DNA from: Achromobacter sp. MFA1 R4
Lineage (GTDB): Bacteria; Pseudomonadota; Gammaproteobacteria; Burkholderiales; Burkholderiaceae_B
Assembly: GCF_900156745.1 (NCBI RefSeq)
Contig: NZ_LT707065.1
Span: forward strand, 372,001-436,000
DNA length: 64,000 bases
Direction: 5' to 3'
Part shown: piece by piece, positions 42,717 through 51,739 of the stretch
Position numbering within the stretch: the first letter of the stretch is position 1
Layout: each line of letters starts with the position of its first letter
Translations under genes and position numbers: made by a program
Notes under the pieces: model-generated
The model's database searches: none
Told to the model about the DNA's origin: nothing
The model's input: the letters and a program-made list of their open reading frames with translations, nothing else

Positions 42717-43042
42717 TGTCCGGAGCCTCCAGTCAGTGCCCGCAAGCGACGAAGCTCCGAGCTCAGCACCGCAAGAGCCGCGTACTTATCTGGCACCGAC
42801 TGGGGAACCAAGAAAGTAGTCGCCACCAGTTCATCGGCGGCAAACTCGGCCATCGCGACTTCTCTCGACGCGAAAGTACCTTTCTGGATGTTCGCAGCCA
42901 CCGGGGAGTTTTCGAGCGCCCGAACCTCCCGGGCTAGTATCGAAAGGGCGCGGTACTTTTTACCTCCGCCGCCGAGTGCGTCAGTCCCGCCACCGACGGG
43001 AGGAAGTTGCTCGGCAAGCTCAAGTGCACGCTCAACCGACAT
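42713..43042 (-). CDS. Unrecognised small protein
   Basis: A 109-residue protein from the ATG at 43042. It is helical with a Gly-rich hinge (VGGGTDALGGGGKKYRALSI), a REVRALENSPVAANIQKG segment, and a similar SELRRLRALTGG at the end. The frame is open further upstream but would overlap the next gene. No family was recognised. Confidence 0.5.
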   Translation of the reverse strand: MSVERALELAEQLPPVGGGTDALGGGGKKYRALSILAREVRALENSPVAANIQKGTFASREVAMAEFAADELVATTFLVPQSVPDKYAALAVLSSELRRLRALTGGSGQ

Positions 43043-43109
43043 TCCAAGCAAGTGACAAACTAGGTTGGTCCCTGCTTTCGAAGCCCTCGGGGTAAGCACT
43101 CGGCGAGGG

Positions 43110-43403
43110 CTAAGCACTTCCGAGCTCCCCAATCGGAACGCAGAACCCAGCCGCTTCGGCTTGAGCAGCGTGAGCACGCAAAATGGCCACTTCAACCGTC
43201 CCCCCCTTCCCGTACGCGGGATATTGGTTGTTGTCTCCAGCCAGATTGACCGGCCGAACCTCCCACTCTCCGCTCTCCATAGGCGCCAGAGTGACCCCAC
43301 CCTGGAACCCGGCAAGAAAGGCGAGTGCCGCCAACACCTCGCAATCGGAGGTCTGCTGCCCTCCCGCCCGCCCGCATGTTGTGCGTTGGCTTTCCATGGT
43401 CAT
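43110..43403 (-). CDS. Unrecognised small protein
   Basis: A 97-residue protein with AAGGAC just upstream of 43403. It contains LAALAFLAGFQGGVTL and AGDNNQYPAYGKGGTVEVAI. No motif is recognised. It follows the gene at 43421-43648 by 17 bases. Confidence 0.5.
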   Translation of the reverse strand: MTMESQRTTCGRAGGQQTSDCEVLAALAFLAGFQGGVTLAPMESGEWEVRPVNLAGDNNQYPAYGKGGTVEVAILRAHAAQAEAAGFCVPIGELGSA

Positions 43404-43420
43404 ATGAGCGTCCTTTACCG

Positions 43421-43648
43421 CTATTGGCCCGAGCTGGTCACTACCGCGGCGCTGAGGATATGCGCGTCGGCGAAACGCTTGGTGAACGTCAGGCGCTCAT
43501 GCTTGCCTTCGCGGCCCGTTTCCCCGTGGAACACTGCGACGGCCTCCCGGCGGAGATGGCAATTGTCCGGTTGGGTGGCCTGAGTTCCGTAACCCACGAA
43601 CACGGCACGGCGTCCCGAAGGCAATGTGATTGGCAATTCAGCGTTCAT
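43421..43648 (-). CDS. Unrecognised small protein
   Basis: A 75-residue protein with a good ribosome binding site (GGAGAG) before the ATG at 43648. The beta-strand pattern ITLPSGRRAVFVGYGTQATQ is visible. No family was recognised. Confidence 0.5.
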   Translation of the reverse strand: MNAELPITLPSGRRAVFVGYGTQATQPDNCHLRREAVAVFHGETGREGKHERLTFTKRFADAHILSAAVVTSSGQ

Positions 43649-43723
43649 AGCTCTCTCCAGTGCTGACAAAAAAACTGCTTTTCCGGTGCCGCAGCCACGG
43701 GCGACGGCACGAAAAAAACAGCT

Positions 43724-44473
43724 TTACTGTGCGGCCTTCACCCGGTTGCTCGCGTTTAGCCACGCGTCGAGGTCGGCCGGAGCCAAGGCGCCTGGCTTCG
43801 TGGATCCGTCCATTCCGATGAGATACGGGGTGCCCTGGATGTTCAGCTTGCGCCCCAGTTCCACGTTGCGCGCCACCGGGTTGTCGCACTGACCGGCGTT
43901 GTCAGGCTGAGCGCCACGAGCCATGTAGGCGTCATAGGCCGCCCCGCGCTCGGACTCTCCAGCACACCAGATCTTCCGGGCCACGAGATTCGCATTGGGG
44001 TGAAGGGAGTCCAGGGGAAACAGGAAGGTGTAGATGGTGACGTTTCCAACCTGGGCGAACGCCTGTTCCAGGCGCTGGCAGTACGGGCAATCCGGATCGG
44101 TGAACAGTGCGACCTTTCTCTCGCCCTTCCCGATCACGCGAGCGAACGCATCCTGCATCGGCAGCGTATCCATCGCCACCTTCGTCAGCTCAGCCCGACG
44201 GGGCGACGTGAGATCTGCACGGCCCACCATGTCGTAGAGATTCCCGAAAAGGAAGTAGCGGCCGGTCTGCTCCACGTACACGAGATTCTTGCCCCACACG
44301 ACCTCGAATATTCCGGGCACGGGCGATTCCGTCACAGTGCCGAGCGGGGAACCCGGGTACTTGGCTTCCAGCGTCGCGCGCACCTGGTCAGCGGCGGGCG
44401 ACGCAGCTGCGGCGCCCCCGAGTAGAGAAGCAACGAGCGTGATGCTCGCGCGAAGTCCAAATCGTTTTCCCAC
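43724..44473 (-). CDS. dsbC: DsbC-like periplasmic disulfide isomerase
   Basis: A 249-residue protein: signal peptide (1-25), N-terminal dimerisation domain (VRATLEAKYPGSPLGTVTES), and thioredoxin domain with CPYC at 129-132 (TDPDCPYCQRLE) and the cis-Pro loop QGTPYLIG. The DsbC/TrbB group isomerises disulfides; Cys-rich TraN and TraU encoded nearby are likely clients. It is divergent from the primase gene across a palindrome. Confidence 0.92.
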   Translation of the reverse strand: MGKRFGLRASITLVASLLGGAAAASPAADQVRATLEAKYPGSPLGTVTESPVPGIFEVVWGKNLVYVEQTGRYFLFGNLYDMVGRADLTSPRRAELTKVAMDTLPMQDAFARVIGKGERKVALFTDPDCPYCQRLEQAFAQVGNVTIYTFLFPLDSLHPNANLVARKIWCAGESERGAAYDAYMARGAQPDNAGQCDNPVARNVELGRKLNIQGTPYLIGMDGSTKPGALAPADLDAWLNASNRVKAAQ

Positions 44474-44503
44474 GTCCTGTTCCTATGGAGTAATAGACAT
44501 TTA

Positions 44504-44516
44504 GCAATATTATTGC
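44504..44516. promoter_or_regulatory. Palindrome between dsbC and the primase gene
   Basis: GCAATA-T-TATTGC, a perfect AT-rich dyad of 6-base arms, 31 bases upstream of dsbC and 118 bases upstream of the primase gene. It could be a shared operator. A small hairpin (CTCGC-CACG-GCGAG, 44603-44616) stands just before the primase ribosome binding site. Confidence 0.4.
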
Positions 44517-44634
44517 GATGAGCGCATTTTATCCATACCCCGCGATGTCAATTTTTGCATGCCACCGGACGATGTGCGTCACCTCGCCGCAATAGGTCAT
44601 TACTCGCCACGGCGAGCACATAGGAGTGGGAATC

Positions 44635-45768
44635 ATGAGTGAAACAGTCGATTTCGACGGACTGAAGCAAAAGCTCCCTGTTGCCGCGTTCTTTGAACAG
44701 GTAATGGGACTGAAGGCGAAAGCGATGCACTCGGACTCCATTAGGTTCTCCGGGTGCCCTGCTTGCGGTCTGGGACCTCCAGAGTCGGTGAGGACGAGTG
44801 TCAAAACAACCGGTGGAAAAACCCGTTGGCATTGCTTTCGCTGTGAAGAGGGCGGCGACGTCATCGACGCCGCGGCCTTCTATTGGCAGCTTGAGGTGCC
44901 CGAAGCGGCGCGGCGACTCGCGGGTGGACTACCTTCGATGGGTAGCACCATTCGCAAGTGGCACATCCGCGCAACCGAGGCCAAATCCAAGGAGACTCCA
45001 CGCGATGAAGCCGCCTTGCGCGAGGTATTCGCGCATATTCGGGGGAGCAAGTTGCCTCCGGACGGTCGAGTGATGGAGTACCTTGCCGGCCGCGGCATCA
45101 CCGCTGATGTAGCAAAGGAAGCGATCAAGCGAGGTGTGCTGGCCACATTGCCGGGTAATCCGGCACGTGCAAAGGAATGGCTGTTCGACGTTGTCGGGCA
45201 CGAACTTCTGGTCAAGAGCGGAATGTTGAGACCTGATTCCAAGGTCCCAGCTATCTGCTATCGGCCGCTGGCCTGCTTCACCCATAACGCGCGTTCCGCT
45301 GAGTTCCGATTGATTCGGAAGCCCCAGAGCGCAGAGGAGGTGAAGCTGCTTTTCTACGGCCCCATGTTTCCCTACTTTTGGGCGAACGAAGGCTCGAACG
45401 ACTACACCATCGTTGAGGGTCCAATCGACTTGCTGTCGTCGATTGTTTTGGGCACGAAGAAGAACGTAATCGGCGTTCCTGGCGCGGGCCGTTGGCGTCC
45501 TGAGTGGTTCAAGAACCTTTCGGGGAAGTCAGTCCTTCTGGCTGTCGACGGTGATGAAGCTGGCCAGCGTGCTGTGCATAAGGCCAACGGCCTTCTGAAG
45601 GTCATGACCGACGTCGGGGCCAACGTGAGCGTGCTCACTTATCCCGAACCGTTCACGTCGGTCACACCGGAAGAAGACTGGGATGTAAATGGCTTTCTCC
45701 AATGGAAGTTGTCTCAGCTGCAACAGCAGCAAAGGAACTCATCATGCGGCGAACCCAGTACCCGATAG
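44635..45768 (+). CDS. DnaG-like primase with CHC2 zinc finger and Toprim domain
   Basis: A 377-residue protein from the ATG at 44635 (AGGAG at 44622). The N-terminus is a CHC2-type zinc finger (CPACG at 41-45, then RWHCFRCEEGGDVIDA). The Toprim-type domain has Glu in DYTIVEGPIDLLSS and DGDEAGQRA. It lacks a helicase domain. It could prime complementary-strand synthesis after conjugative transfer or during plasmid replication. Confidence 0.85.
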   Translation: MSETVDFDGLKQKLPVAAFFEQVMGLKAKAMHSDSIRFSGCPACGLGPPESVRTSVKTTGGKTRWHCFRCEEGGDVIDAAAFYWQLEVPEAARRLAGGLPSMGSTIRKWHIRATEAKSKETPRDEAALREVFAHIRGSKLPPDGRVMEYLAGRGITADVAKEAIKRGVLATLPGNPARAKEWLFDVVGHELLVKSGMLRPDSKVPAICYRPLACFTHNARSAEFRLIRKPQSAEEVKLLFYGPMFPYFWANEGSNDYTIVEGPIDLLSSIVLGTKKNVIGVPGAGRWRPEWFKNLSGKSVLLAVDGDEAGQRAVHKANGLLKVMTDVGANVSVLTYPEPFTSVTPEEDWDVNGFLQWKLSQLQQQQRNSSCGEPSTR

Positions 45769-46310
45769 TGAGCAACATGCCAGCCGACTATGCCAAATTC
45801 CGATTTGACGTTAGGGTTGGCTATGCGGTCTACGTGCGGAAAGACCATCAGGCCGCAATCGCCTTCTCAGGGCGAAAGAGAAAGCCTGACTTTCACCGCG
45901 CGTACCAAAGCGCCGAAGCAATGCGTCTTGACGTCGACGCCTATGTCGAGGAAATGGAACGCAAGGCAAAGGTTGCCGCCGCAAAGCTGGAGCATGCGAC
46001 TTCGAACCAAGTCGGAGACATCTACCAGGCTGTTTGGGGAAGATCGACGACAGACGTGGATTACTACCAGGTAGTGTCCATATCGGGAAAGTCGCTTTTG
46101 TGGCTTCGACCGCTGATCAAACGCCCAGGCAAACGAGGCACACATCCTTGGGTGCCTGTTCCTGGCATGTACACTGCGCCCCCGGTACGGAGGCGTGTAA
46201 GTACTGACGGGAGGGTAAAGATCGACGACGTGACCATCGCGCACAAGCTTTGGCCGGCAGATAAGCCCCGATCCTCCGTAGTTCCGAGACCGGTGCTGTA
46301 TCGCGTATAA
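45744..46310 (+). CDS. Unrecognised basic protein downstream of the primase
   Basis: A 188-residue protein from the ATG at 45744 (AAGGAA upstream), overlapping the primase gene by 25 bases. It is basic, with a KVAAAKLEHATSNQVGDIYQ helix and a C-terminal half rich in Pro, Arg and aromatic residues (KSLLWLRPLIKRPGKRG). A nucleic-acid role is plausible given the primase partner; no family was recognised. Confidence 0.6.
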   Translation: MRRTQYPIVSNMPADYAKFRFDVRVGYAVYVRKDHQAAIAFSGRKRKPDFHRAYQSAEAMRLDVDAYVEEMERKAKVAAAKLEHATSNQVGDIYQAVWGRSTTDVDYYQVVSISGKSLLWLRPLIKRPGKRGTHPWVPVPGMYTAPPVRRRVSTDGRVKIDDVTIAHKLWPADKPRSSVVPRPVLYRV

Positions 46311-46319
46311 GCCAGCAAA

Positions 46320-46350
46320 CCCTATTCCTTTTGGAATAGGGTTTTTTTTT
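46320..46350 (+). terminator. Rho-independent terminator of the primase operon
   Basis: CCCTATTCC-TTTT-GGAATAGGG followed by nine T residues, 10 bases after the stop. Confidence 0.94.
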
Positions 46351-46366
46351 ACCCGGGCCTTCCCAC

Positions 46367-46855
46367 TCACCGCGCGGGAAGATCAGAAGAGGCGATACCT
46401 CGTCCTTTTAGCGGTGCCAACGCATCCGCCAGCTTCCGATCGAACCGTTCGGCGCCAAGGCGGAGCTCGCAGAGGACCTCTTCCAGTAGCAGGTCAAACT
46501 CGTCGACCTCCGGATGCGGTTCCTGCCAAGGCTCTTCATGGTCGTCGTGGTCGAGATCACCACATCCCAACGGGCAGCAGTCCGGATCAATTCCGTGTGT
46601 GCAATAGCCACACTCAGCCAGTTCAATTTGAACCTGTGCCAACTCCCCCGCCGCGAGGTAGCCGAAAGGCACGGCAACAGAAATCGCGAGCGACTTCATC
46701 TCGCCAGGAAGCCCAACAATGTGCTCTTCGACGGCTGCACTGAATCGTTGCTGGTACAGGTCATAGCTCAGTCCGCATCCGGCATGGGCCATCGCCTGGA
46801 GTGATTCACAACGCGCCTCCCATGTCGCGACGTCGAGGTTGACCATGTCCGTCAT
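46367..46855 (-). CDS. Acidic Cys-rich protein of unknown function
   Basis: A 162-residue, strongly acidic protein. A Cys cluster (CGYCTHGIDPDCCPLGCGDL, about 82-101), flanked by an Asp/Glu/His-rich stretch (DHDDHEEPWQEPHPEVDE), suggests a metal site. It overlaps the RecG-like gene by 4 bases and is the last gene of the four-gene operon. No family was recognised. Confidence 0.6.
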   Translation of the reverse strand: MTDMVNLDVATWEARCESLQAMAHAGCGLSYDLYQQRFSAAVEEHIVGLPGEMKSLAISVAVPFGYLAAGELAQVQIELAECGYCTHGIDPDCCPLGCGDLDHDDHEEPWQEPHPEVDEFDLLLEEVLCELRLGAERFDRKLADALAPLKGRGIASSDLPAR

Positions 46856-48822
46856 TGCGCCCCCTGACCGGCAATTCGACTTTCCGCCTCGAAAGCAAGG
46901 GCCCGCAGAGCGGCATGCTCCAGGTCTGAGTACGTGAGCTCTATCCCCATAAAGAGCGATCGAGTCGCGCCGCTCTGCGCCCCCAGGTCATGAAACACAT
47001 CCCCAGGCCCGCGCATCGCAGCATCGCGAACCGCTAGACTAAACCCGTCGGCGCACTCTTCAAGCAGACGGAGCCGGTCAAGGCTCGCCTGTTTAATCTC
47101 GCCGTCCAGAAGCATGAAAAAGTAGCCCTTTCCGCCCGTGCGAGCGAGACGCCCCCGCAACTGGTGCAGCTGTGTGACGCCGAATCGTTCGGGATGAACC
47201 ACGACCATACAAACCAGCGACGGCAGCGTCACCCCGACTTCAATTAGCGTTGTACTGACGAGCAGATCGATCTCTTTCTCTCTCATCCGTTTGAGAACCT
47301 CATCTTTCTCCTCGTCCTTCATTCTCCCGTGCACGAATCCAAGGCGGTCGCTGAAATGTGCGGGAAACCGACGAAACGCCGAGGTGCCGCTTGCCTGGTC
47401 GTCGTCTCCGTCCACCAATGGGTAGATCAACGCAGCCTGGCCGCCCTTCGCAATCAAGTCCTTCACAAACGCTGATAGCTGTTGGGCCTTTTCCCTATCC
47501 ACCAATCGCGTCCGGACAAGCTTGGTGACTGGAACCTCTCGCAACTCCGACACGTCCATCCCGGCCAACCCTACCAGCGCCACGGTGCGAGGAATCGCCG
47601 TCGCAGTGACTTCCAGTAGATTCGTGGACGGACCGACCAAGGCGGCACGCTGAGCCGTCGAGAACTTCTGCTGTTCGTCAACAATCACGAGGTCGAACGC
47701 TCTGCCGCCCTTCTTTGCCCACGAGATGATCGCGGTCGTCCCAATCACCAACGCGTCATCTACGTCCTTGGGCTTGGCGCCAGCGATCATGCACACCGCC
47801 TTAATGTGCGGAAAGAATGCAACGCACTCGGAGTGGACCTGGGCGGCCAAGGGGCGACTCGGACACACTATTGCCACGCGGGCGCCAACCTCGCTGGCAG
47901 CTGCGGCGATAACCAGATACACCGCAGTCTTGCCTGTCCCAACATCACCCGACAGCAGCCGTGCCATGGCCAGGTTCGAACTCAAATCGTCCATGATGTG
48001 CTTTACCGCCCGCCGCTGGTCCTTCGTCATAGGATAGGGCACCATCTTTATCAACTCGGCCAGTCTTTCCACAGTCAAGACAATTCGAGATTTCGGCTGA
48101 TTGGTGCGTTCACGGTTCGCGCCAACCTTCCAGGCAATCGCGGCGAGCGATAAGGCACGGGCTGCGGCCAACGATTGGGTGGCGTCGGCGAGGGAATCGG
48201 GCCAGTGTAGTAGCCTGATCAGACTCTCCGCAGGCATGTCAATCGTCGCCCGTATGGCGTCGGCATCCATGCCTGTTCGCTGCGACAGAAGGGCGACCGC
48301 ACCCGGGATCCCGTCTGGGCCAACGCTATGCACCGCTAACCGGATCTTGTCACCTCCTAACACCCCCTGCTTTCCTCGATAGAACGGCCGTACGCCCCCT
48401 CTTGCGTCCGCAGCGATAAAAGACGGATTGACCATGGAAGCGCGCCCGTGCGACGACCTCAGTACACCTGCAACGAAGATATCATCGCCCGGCATCACTG
48501 TCCGCCAATTCGCCATATCACCGTAGCAGTGGAAATCTGCCTCGCTACCGGCCGAGTCCGAAGCCCTTACGAACACTCGCGCAGCTTCCATGCTTTCCCG
48601 GTCGACCGGCCGCCCGCCCTGGGTCATGAAGACAATGGAAATGCAGGCCACCAAGACATATGACTCGCTGCCTTGGTTTGCCACGGGCAGGATGGTGGAT
48701 GGCTGCCTGTAGTCGTGATATCCCGCCGGCGCGATGAGCAATGCTGCTTCTCGGGAATCGACCCCCGCTTTGGCCAAAGACTTCCAGAGAGCGTCAAGGT
48801 GATTAACCGCAGTCGCGTTCAT
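46852..48822 (-). CDS. RecG-like superfamily 2 DNA helicase
   Basis: A 656-residue protein. The N-terminal 250 residues are an OB/wedge-type region (SYVLVACISIVFMTQGGRPV). The helicase core has Walker A SGDVGTGKT (291-299), a DEQQKF box (382-387) in place of the DEQHRFG of RecG, TATAIPRT, VHGRMKDEEKDEVL, and LHQLRGRLART as motif VI. RecG remodels forks and branched DNA. A second, divergent RecG on a mobile element may serve transfer or replication. It overlaps its neighbours on both sides by 4 bases. Confidence 0.85.
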   Translation of the reverse strand: MNATAVNHLDALWKSLAKAGVDSREAALLIAPAGYHDYRQPSTILPVANQGSESYVLVACISIVFMTQGGRPVDRESMEAARVFVRASDSAGSEADFHCYGDMANWRTVMPGDDIFVAGVLRSSHGRASMVNPSFIAADARGGVRPFYRGKQGVLGGDKIRLAVHSVGPDGIPGAVALLSQRTGMDADAIRATIDMPAESLIRLLHWPDSLADATQSLAAARALSLAAIAWKVGANRERTNQPKSRIVLTVERLAELIKMVPYPMTKDQRRAVKHIMDDLSSNLAMARLLSGDVGTGKTAVYLVIAAAASEVGARVAIVCPSRPLAAQVHSECVAFFPHIKAVCMIAGAKPKDVDDALVIGTTAIISWAKKGGRAFDLVIVDEQQKFSTAQRAALVGPSTNLLEVTATAIPRTVALVGLAGMDVSELREVPVTKLVRTRLVDREKAQQLSAFVKDLIAKGGQAALIYPLVDGDDDQASGTSAFRRFPAHFSDRLGFVHGRMKDEEKDEVLKRMREKEIDLLVSTTLIEVGVTLPSLVCMVVVHPERFGVTQLHQLRGRLARTGGKGYFFMLLDGEIKQASLDRLRLLEECADGFSLAVRDAAMRGPGDVFHDLGAQSGATRSLFMGIELTYSDLEHAALRALAFEAESRIAGQGAQ

Positions 48823-50732
48823 TCGGCCTCCTGTGTGGTTGAGCGTTGGCCCGCTTCGACGGCCGCCTTTTTGCGATGCTGCTGGGCTTCCAGGGCCTGC
48901 ATCACGACTCGGCTCATGTCCGCCGACGCTGTCGGATCAAGCGCGGCTAGGCCAAGCGGGCGACGCCCAGGCTTGGATGGGCCACCTTTCTTGGACTTTC
49001 CTGACGCCACTTCTTCGGCGACAAACTGGAGCAACGCCTCTTCCTCCGCCTCCTCTTCGAGGTCGGCCATGGCATCGGCGAGCGCTCGCTGCGCATCGCG
49101 ATCAGTTGGCCGCGCGTTCCCGGATTCGGACTCGTGCGGCGGTGTCAATTGGTCAGGTGCGCCATTCTCTGTCGGGCAGTCAGCGCTCAGGCCAGTCGGT
49201 GCCCCGAACGCAGCGGCGTTCTTCTCCTGGATCCAGAATTCCGATGGCGGCACAGGCAGGTGGTAGAACGACGCGGCCTTTATCACGGCTGTGGCGACGT
49301 GGTCGGCTAAGTAGGTCAACCGTCCCAGCTCGGCCATCGTCGGTGGCGGCGAATGCATGACAATGGCCGGCGCGAAATCTGTAATGTGCTTTGTTGTCTT
49401 CCCGTGGTAGAGCCCAACGCTATACATTGGGAGGTGCGGCGAGAAGGACACGCTCCGATGCTCGGCATACAAAAGCCCACGGTCATAGAGGGCGGCTAGG
49501 ATCGCGCAAGTGATTTTGTACCGATCAGGCCCGCTAGAGATGGTCTCACCAAGCTTTTTGAGAACCAGATTCCGCAAGTCATGTTCGCGGATGAAGATCT
49601 TTCCCTCGTGTTTCTGGCCAATCCGTACGGATGCATCTTTCTCCGGGTCTCCCGTGCCGTTGATTCGACCCGGCTCGCAAAGAATCGAGACCAGCGCCTC
49701 CCATACTTGGTCCGCGTCATAATCGTCGACCTCTTGATCTTGGCTTGCGCTCACGCCGGTCTCTTCGGTGCCCACGGCCCGATCGGCAGCTACCAGAATT
49801 CCCATTAGCGCGGCAGCACGGTCATCGACTGGAAGACCGTACTTGTCGATAGGAAAGTCACTCGGATGATGGTAATGAGCCAGCGCAACGCTCAGCGCCT
49901 CGCGATCGTGGTCTGGCAGTTCCCAGTACTCCGGCATCCTGGACAGTAACCGCGGTGCAAGCACGTCATGCACCACGCCTTTGTCATCATCATGGCTGGT
50001 GTTTCCAGCTTCCTCCGCGTTGGCGACGATATCGCCTTTCGCAGAGACTCGGTACACGAGAAGCTTGCCGATGTCATGCGCCATTCCTATAACAGCGATG
50101 AGCGGGTCTTGCGGCAAGAGCTTGTAGGCGGGGTCTTTCTTATCCAAGACTTTGAACGTCTTTCGACGACGCGCTTTTACATACACGCCCGAATACTCGA
50201 AGCCTGGCGCGAGTTCCAACGCCTTGACGGCTACTGCCGCGCAATGCTCGTGCAGCCGCCTGGATGCATGTCCGCCACGTCGATGCGATGCTGGGTAGTG
50301 CTTGTGCGCGCAGTATGTGTCCCATACCGCCAAAAGGAGGTTATGGTGTGCCGGCCAGGTGGCTTTCGCCTGCGCCATCCACACATCCAGTGCCGGAGGC
50401 AGCGCCAACCGTTCTTTTCGCGGATCTCGGATTCTCGGTAGAGCATTGAAAGAGGTTGGGACTTCACCAATCGAGCACTCAATTCCCAATAGTGCCGTGG
50501 GCTGGATACGAGACCGGGCCAGCTCCCGCTGGACGAAAATTACGGCGGCGACAGTCGCCGACGACGCGAGGATGACGAGCAGCGAAGTGCGCCAGTCAAA
50601 TTCCTCTGTGGCGAGGTAGGAAAGCACTCCCAGGGGGTTGTCTCCGAACTCAACGATGGTGAGCAGGACCCACCAGAACAGCGTTACGCGCGCAATGCGG
50701 AAAGGCAGTTTGTTATTTGCGCCAAGGGCCAT
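48819..50732 (-). CDS. Membrane-anchored HD-domain protein, possible MOBH-type relaxase
   Basis: A 637-residue protein: two membrane helices (about 15-30 and 50-67), then an HD-type metal-binding domain with YPASH (146-150), RLHEH (159-163), MAHDIGK (217-223) and ALAHYHHPSDF, and an acidic, charged C-terminal tail (about 520-637). The PAS...H...LHEH...HDIGK order resembles the TraI/MOBH relaxases of R27- and SXT-type elements, which pair with F-type secretion. Alternatively it is a signalling phosphohydrolase. It is translationally coupled to the RecG-like gene. Confidence 0.6.
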   Translation of the reverse strand: MALGANNKLPFRIARVTLFWWVLLTIVEFGDNPLGVLSYLATEEFDWRTSLLVILASSATVAAVIFVQRELARSRIQPTALLGIECSIGEVPTSFNALPRIRDPRKERLALPPALDVWMAQAKATWPAHHNLLLAVWDTYCAHKHYPASHRRGGHASRRLHEHCAAVAVKALELAPGFEYSGVYVKARRRKTFKVLDKKDPAYKLLPQDPLIAVIGMAHDIGKLLVYRVSAKGDIVANAEEAGNTSHDDDKGVVHDVLAPRLLSRMPEYWELPDHDREALSVALAHYHHPSDFPIDKYGLPVDDRAAALMGILVAADRAVGTEETGVSASQDQEVDDYDADQVWEALVSILCEPGRINGTGDPEKDASVRIGQKHEGKIFIREHDLRNLVLKKLGETISSGPDRYKITCAILAALYDRGLLYAEHRSVSFSPHLPMYSVGLYHGKTTKHITDFAPAIVMHSPPPTMAELGRLTYLADHVATAVIKAASFYHLPVPPSEFWIQEKNAAAFGAPTGLSADCPTENGAPDQLTPPHESESGNARPTDRDAQRALADAMADLEEEAEEEALLQFVAEEVASGKSKKGGPSKPGRRPLGLAALDPTASADMSRVVMQALEAQQHRKKAAVEAGQRSTTQEAE

Positions 50733-50736
50733 AGCC

Positions 50737-51660
50737 TCAACTCCCCTTTTTGCTTAGGTCCCCGGGTTCCAAGGTGCGGGAGAAGTCAAACGGCGTGTAC
50801 TTCGCCCTTCCCAGTAGCCATCTGCGCGCGAATCTGACCGCCTTGAAATGCTCATGATCTGGCAGCCCAAATTGCTTCGCCAACTCGCTGGCCTGGTCCT
50901 CATTGGCGATCCCTTTACCGACTTGTCCAATGATCCAGTACCCGGCCGCCATAGCGTTATCAGGCTTCGTGCCAACGCCTCTCTGGTACAGGTACACAAG
51001 CGCATCAATCGCATCCGGATAGTTCATGGAGGCAGCCTTGCGCATCGCAATGAAGCCCTGTTTCTCACGGCCAGTGTCCAGAAGCAGACGAGCATGCAGG
51101 TATGTCCCGTACGAGCTCTTCCATTTCGCCGCGCGCTCCGACCATTCCAGTGCCTCGGCCGTGCGCCCTTGCGAAAACAACAGACTCGCAGCCATCGCGG
51201 CCGCGGGGCCGATCCCGTCAGCTTGTTGATAGGCCGTCAGCGCTTCGCGCGGATCCGCTGGCACGCCGCGCCCTTCCTTGAGCAGGACACCGAGGTTGTA
51301 GGCCGCAAGCGGCACCTTCTTCTTGGCTTCCAAGAAATAGGAGGCCGCACGTGCGCTGTCACGGGGCACACCGATACCGTTGTCGAAGGCGTATCCGAGG
51401 ATTGCCTTGGCTTCCGGATTGCCACGCCGAGCCATAAGGCCAAGGCGGTCCAGCGCCTCCCGGTCGCCCGACATGTGTGCGGACCAAAGCTTGGCCGCGT
51501 CTCCCCTCGCCCCAAGTCCGTCATTGCCTATGCGAAACGCGCTTTTCACGCCGTCCGTCAGCGCCTCCATCACCCCACTGGAGGCATGAACTGACGCCGG
51601 TGCCGATAAGCAGACCGTCACCAGGGCCATTGCAGCGAGTTTCTCTTTTCGGCACGACAT
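50737..51660 (-). CDS. Secreted Sel1-repeat protein
   Basis: A 307-residue protein with signal peptide (about 8-26, ending VHASS). At least four Sel1/TPR-like repeats are visible (AKAILGYAFDNGIGVPRDSA; AAYNLGVLLKEGRGVPADPR; AIDALVYLYQRGVGTKPDNA). Sel1 proteins scaffold complexes. It is the first gene of the four-gene operon and precedes the HD gene by 4 bases. Confidence 0.8.
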   Translation of the reverse strand: MSCRKEKLAAMALVTVCLSAPASVHASSGVMEALTDGVKSAFRIGNDGLGARGDAAKLWSAHMSGDREALDRLGLMARRGNPEAKAILGYAFDNGIGVPRDSARAASYFLEAKKKVPLAAYNLGVLLKEGRGVPADPREALTAYQQADGIGPAAAMAASLLFSQGRTAEALEWSERAAKWKSSYGTYLHARLLLDTGREKQGFIAMRKAASMNYPDAIDALVYLYQRGVGTKPDNAMAAGYWIIGQVGKGIANEDQASELAKQFGLPDHEHFKAVRFARRWLLGRAKYTPFDFSRTLEPGDLSKKGS

Positions 51661-51694
51661 TCAGGCTCTCACGCAGACGATTTTGACCCTGGCG

Positions 51695-51737
51695 ATGTTA
51701 ACATTTAGAGGTGTCAACTATCTGATTTATATAAATC
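51695..51737. promoter_or_regulatory. Two palindromes in the divergent promoter of the Sel1 operon and its regulator
   Basis: ATGTTAACAT (51695-51704) and GATTTATATAAATC (51724-51737) are perfect palindromes in a short AT-rich segment. The second ends 2 bases before the regulator's ATG at 51740, so binding there would directly block the regulator. Confidence 0.55.
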
Positions 51738-51739
51738 TT

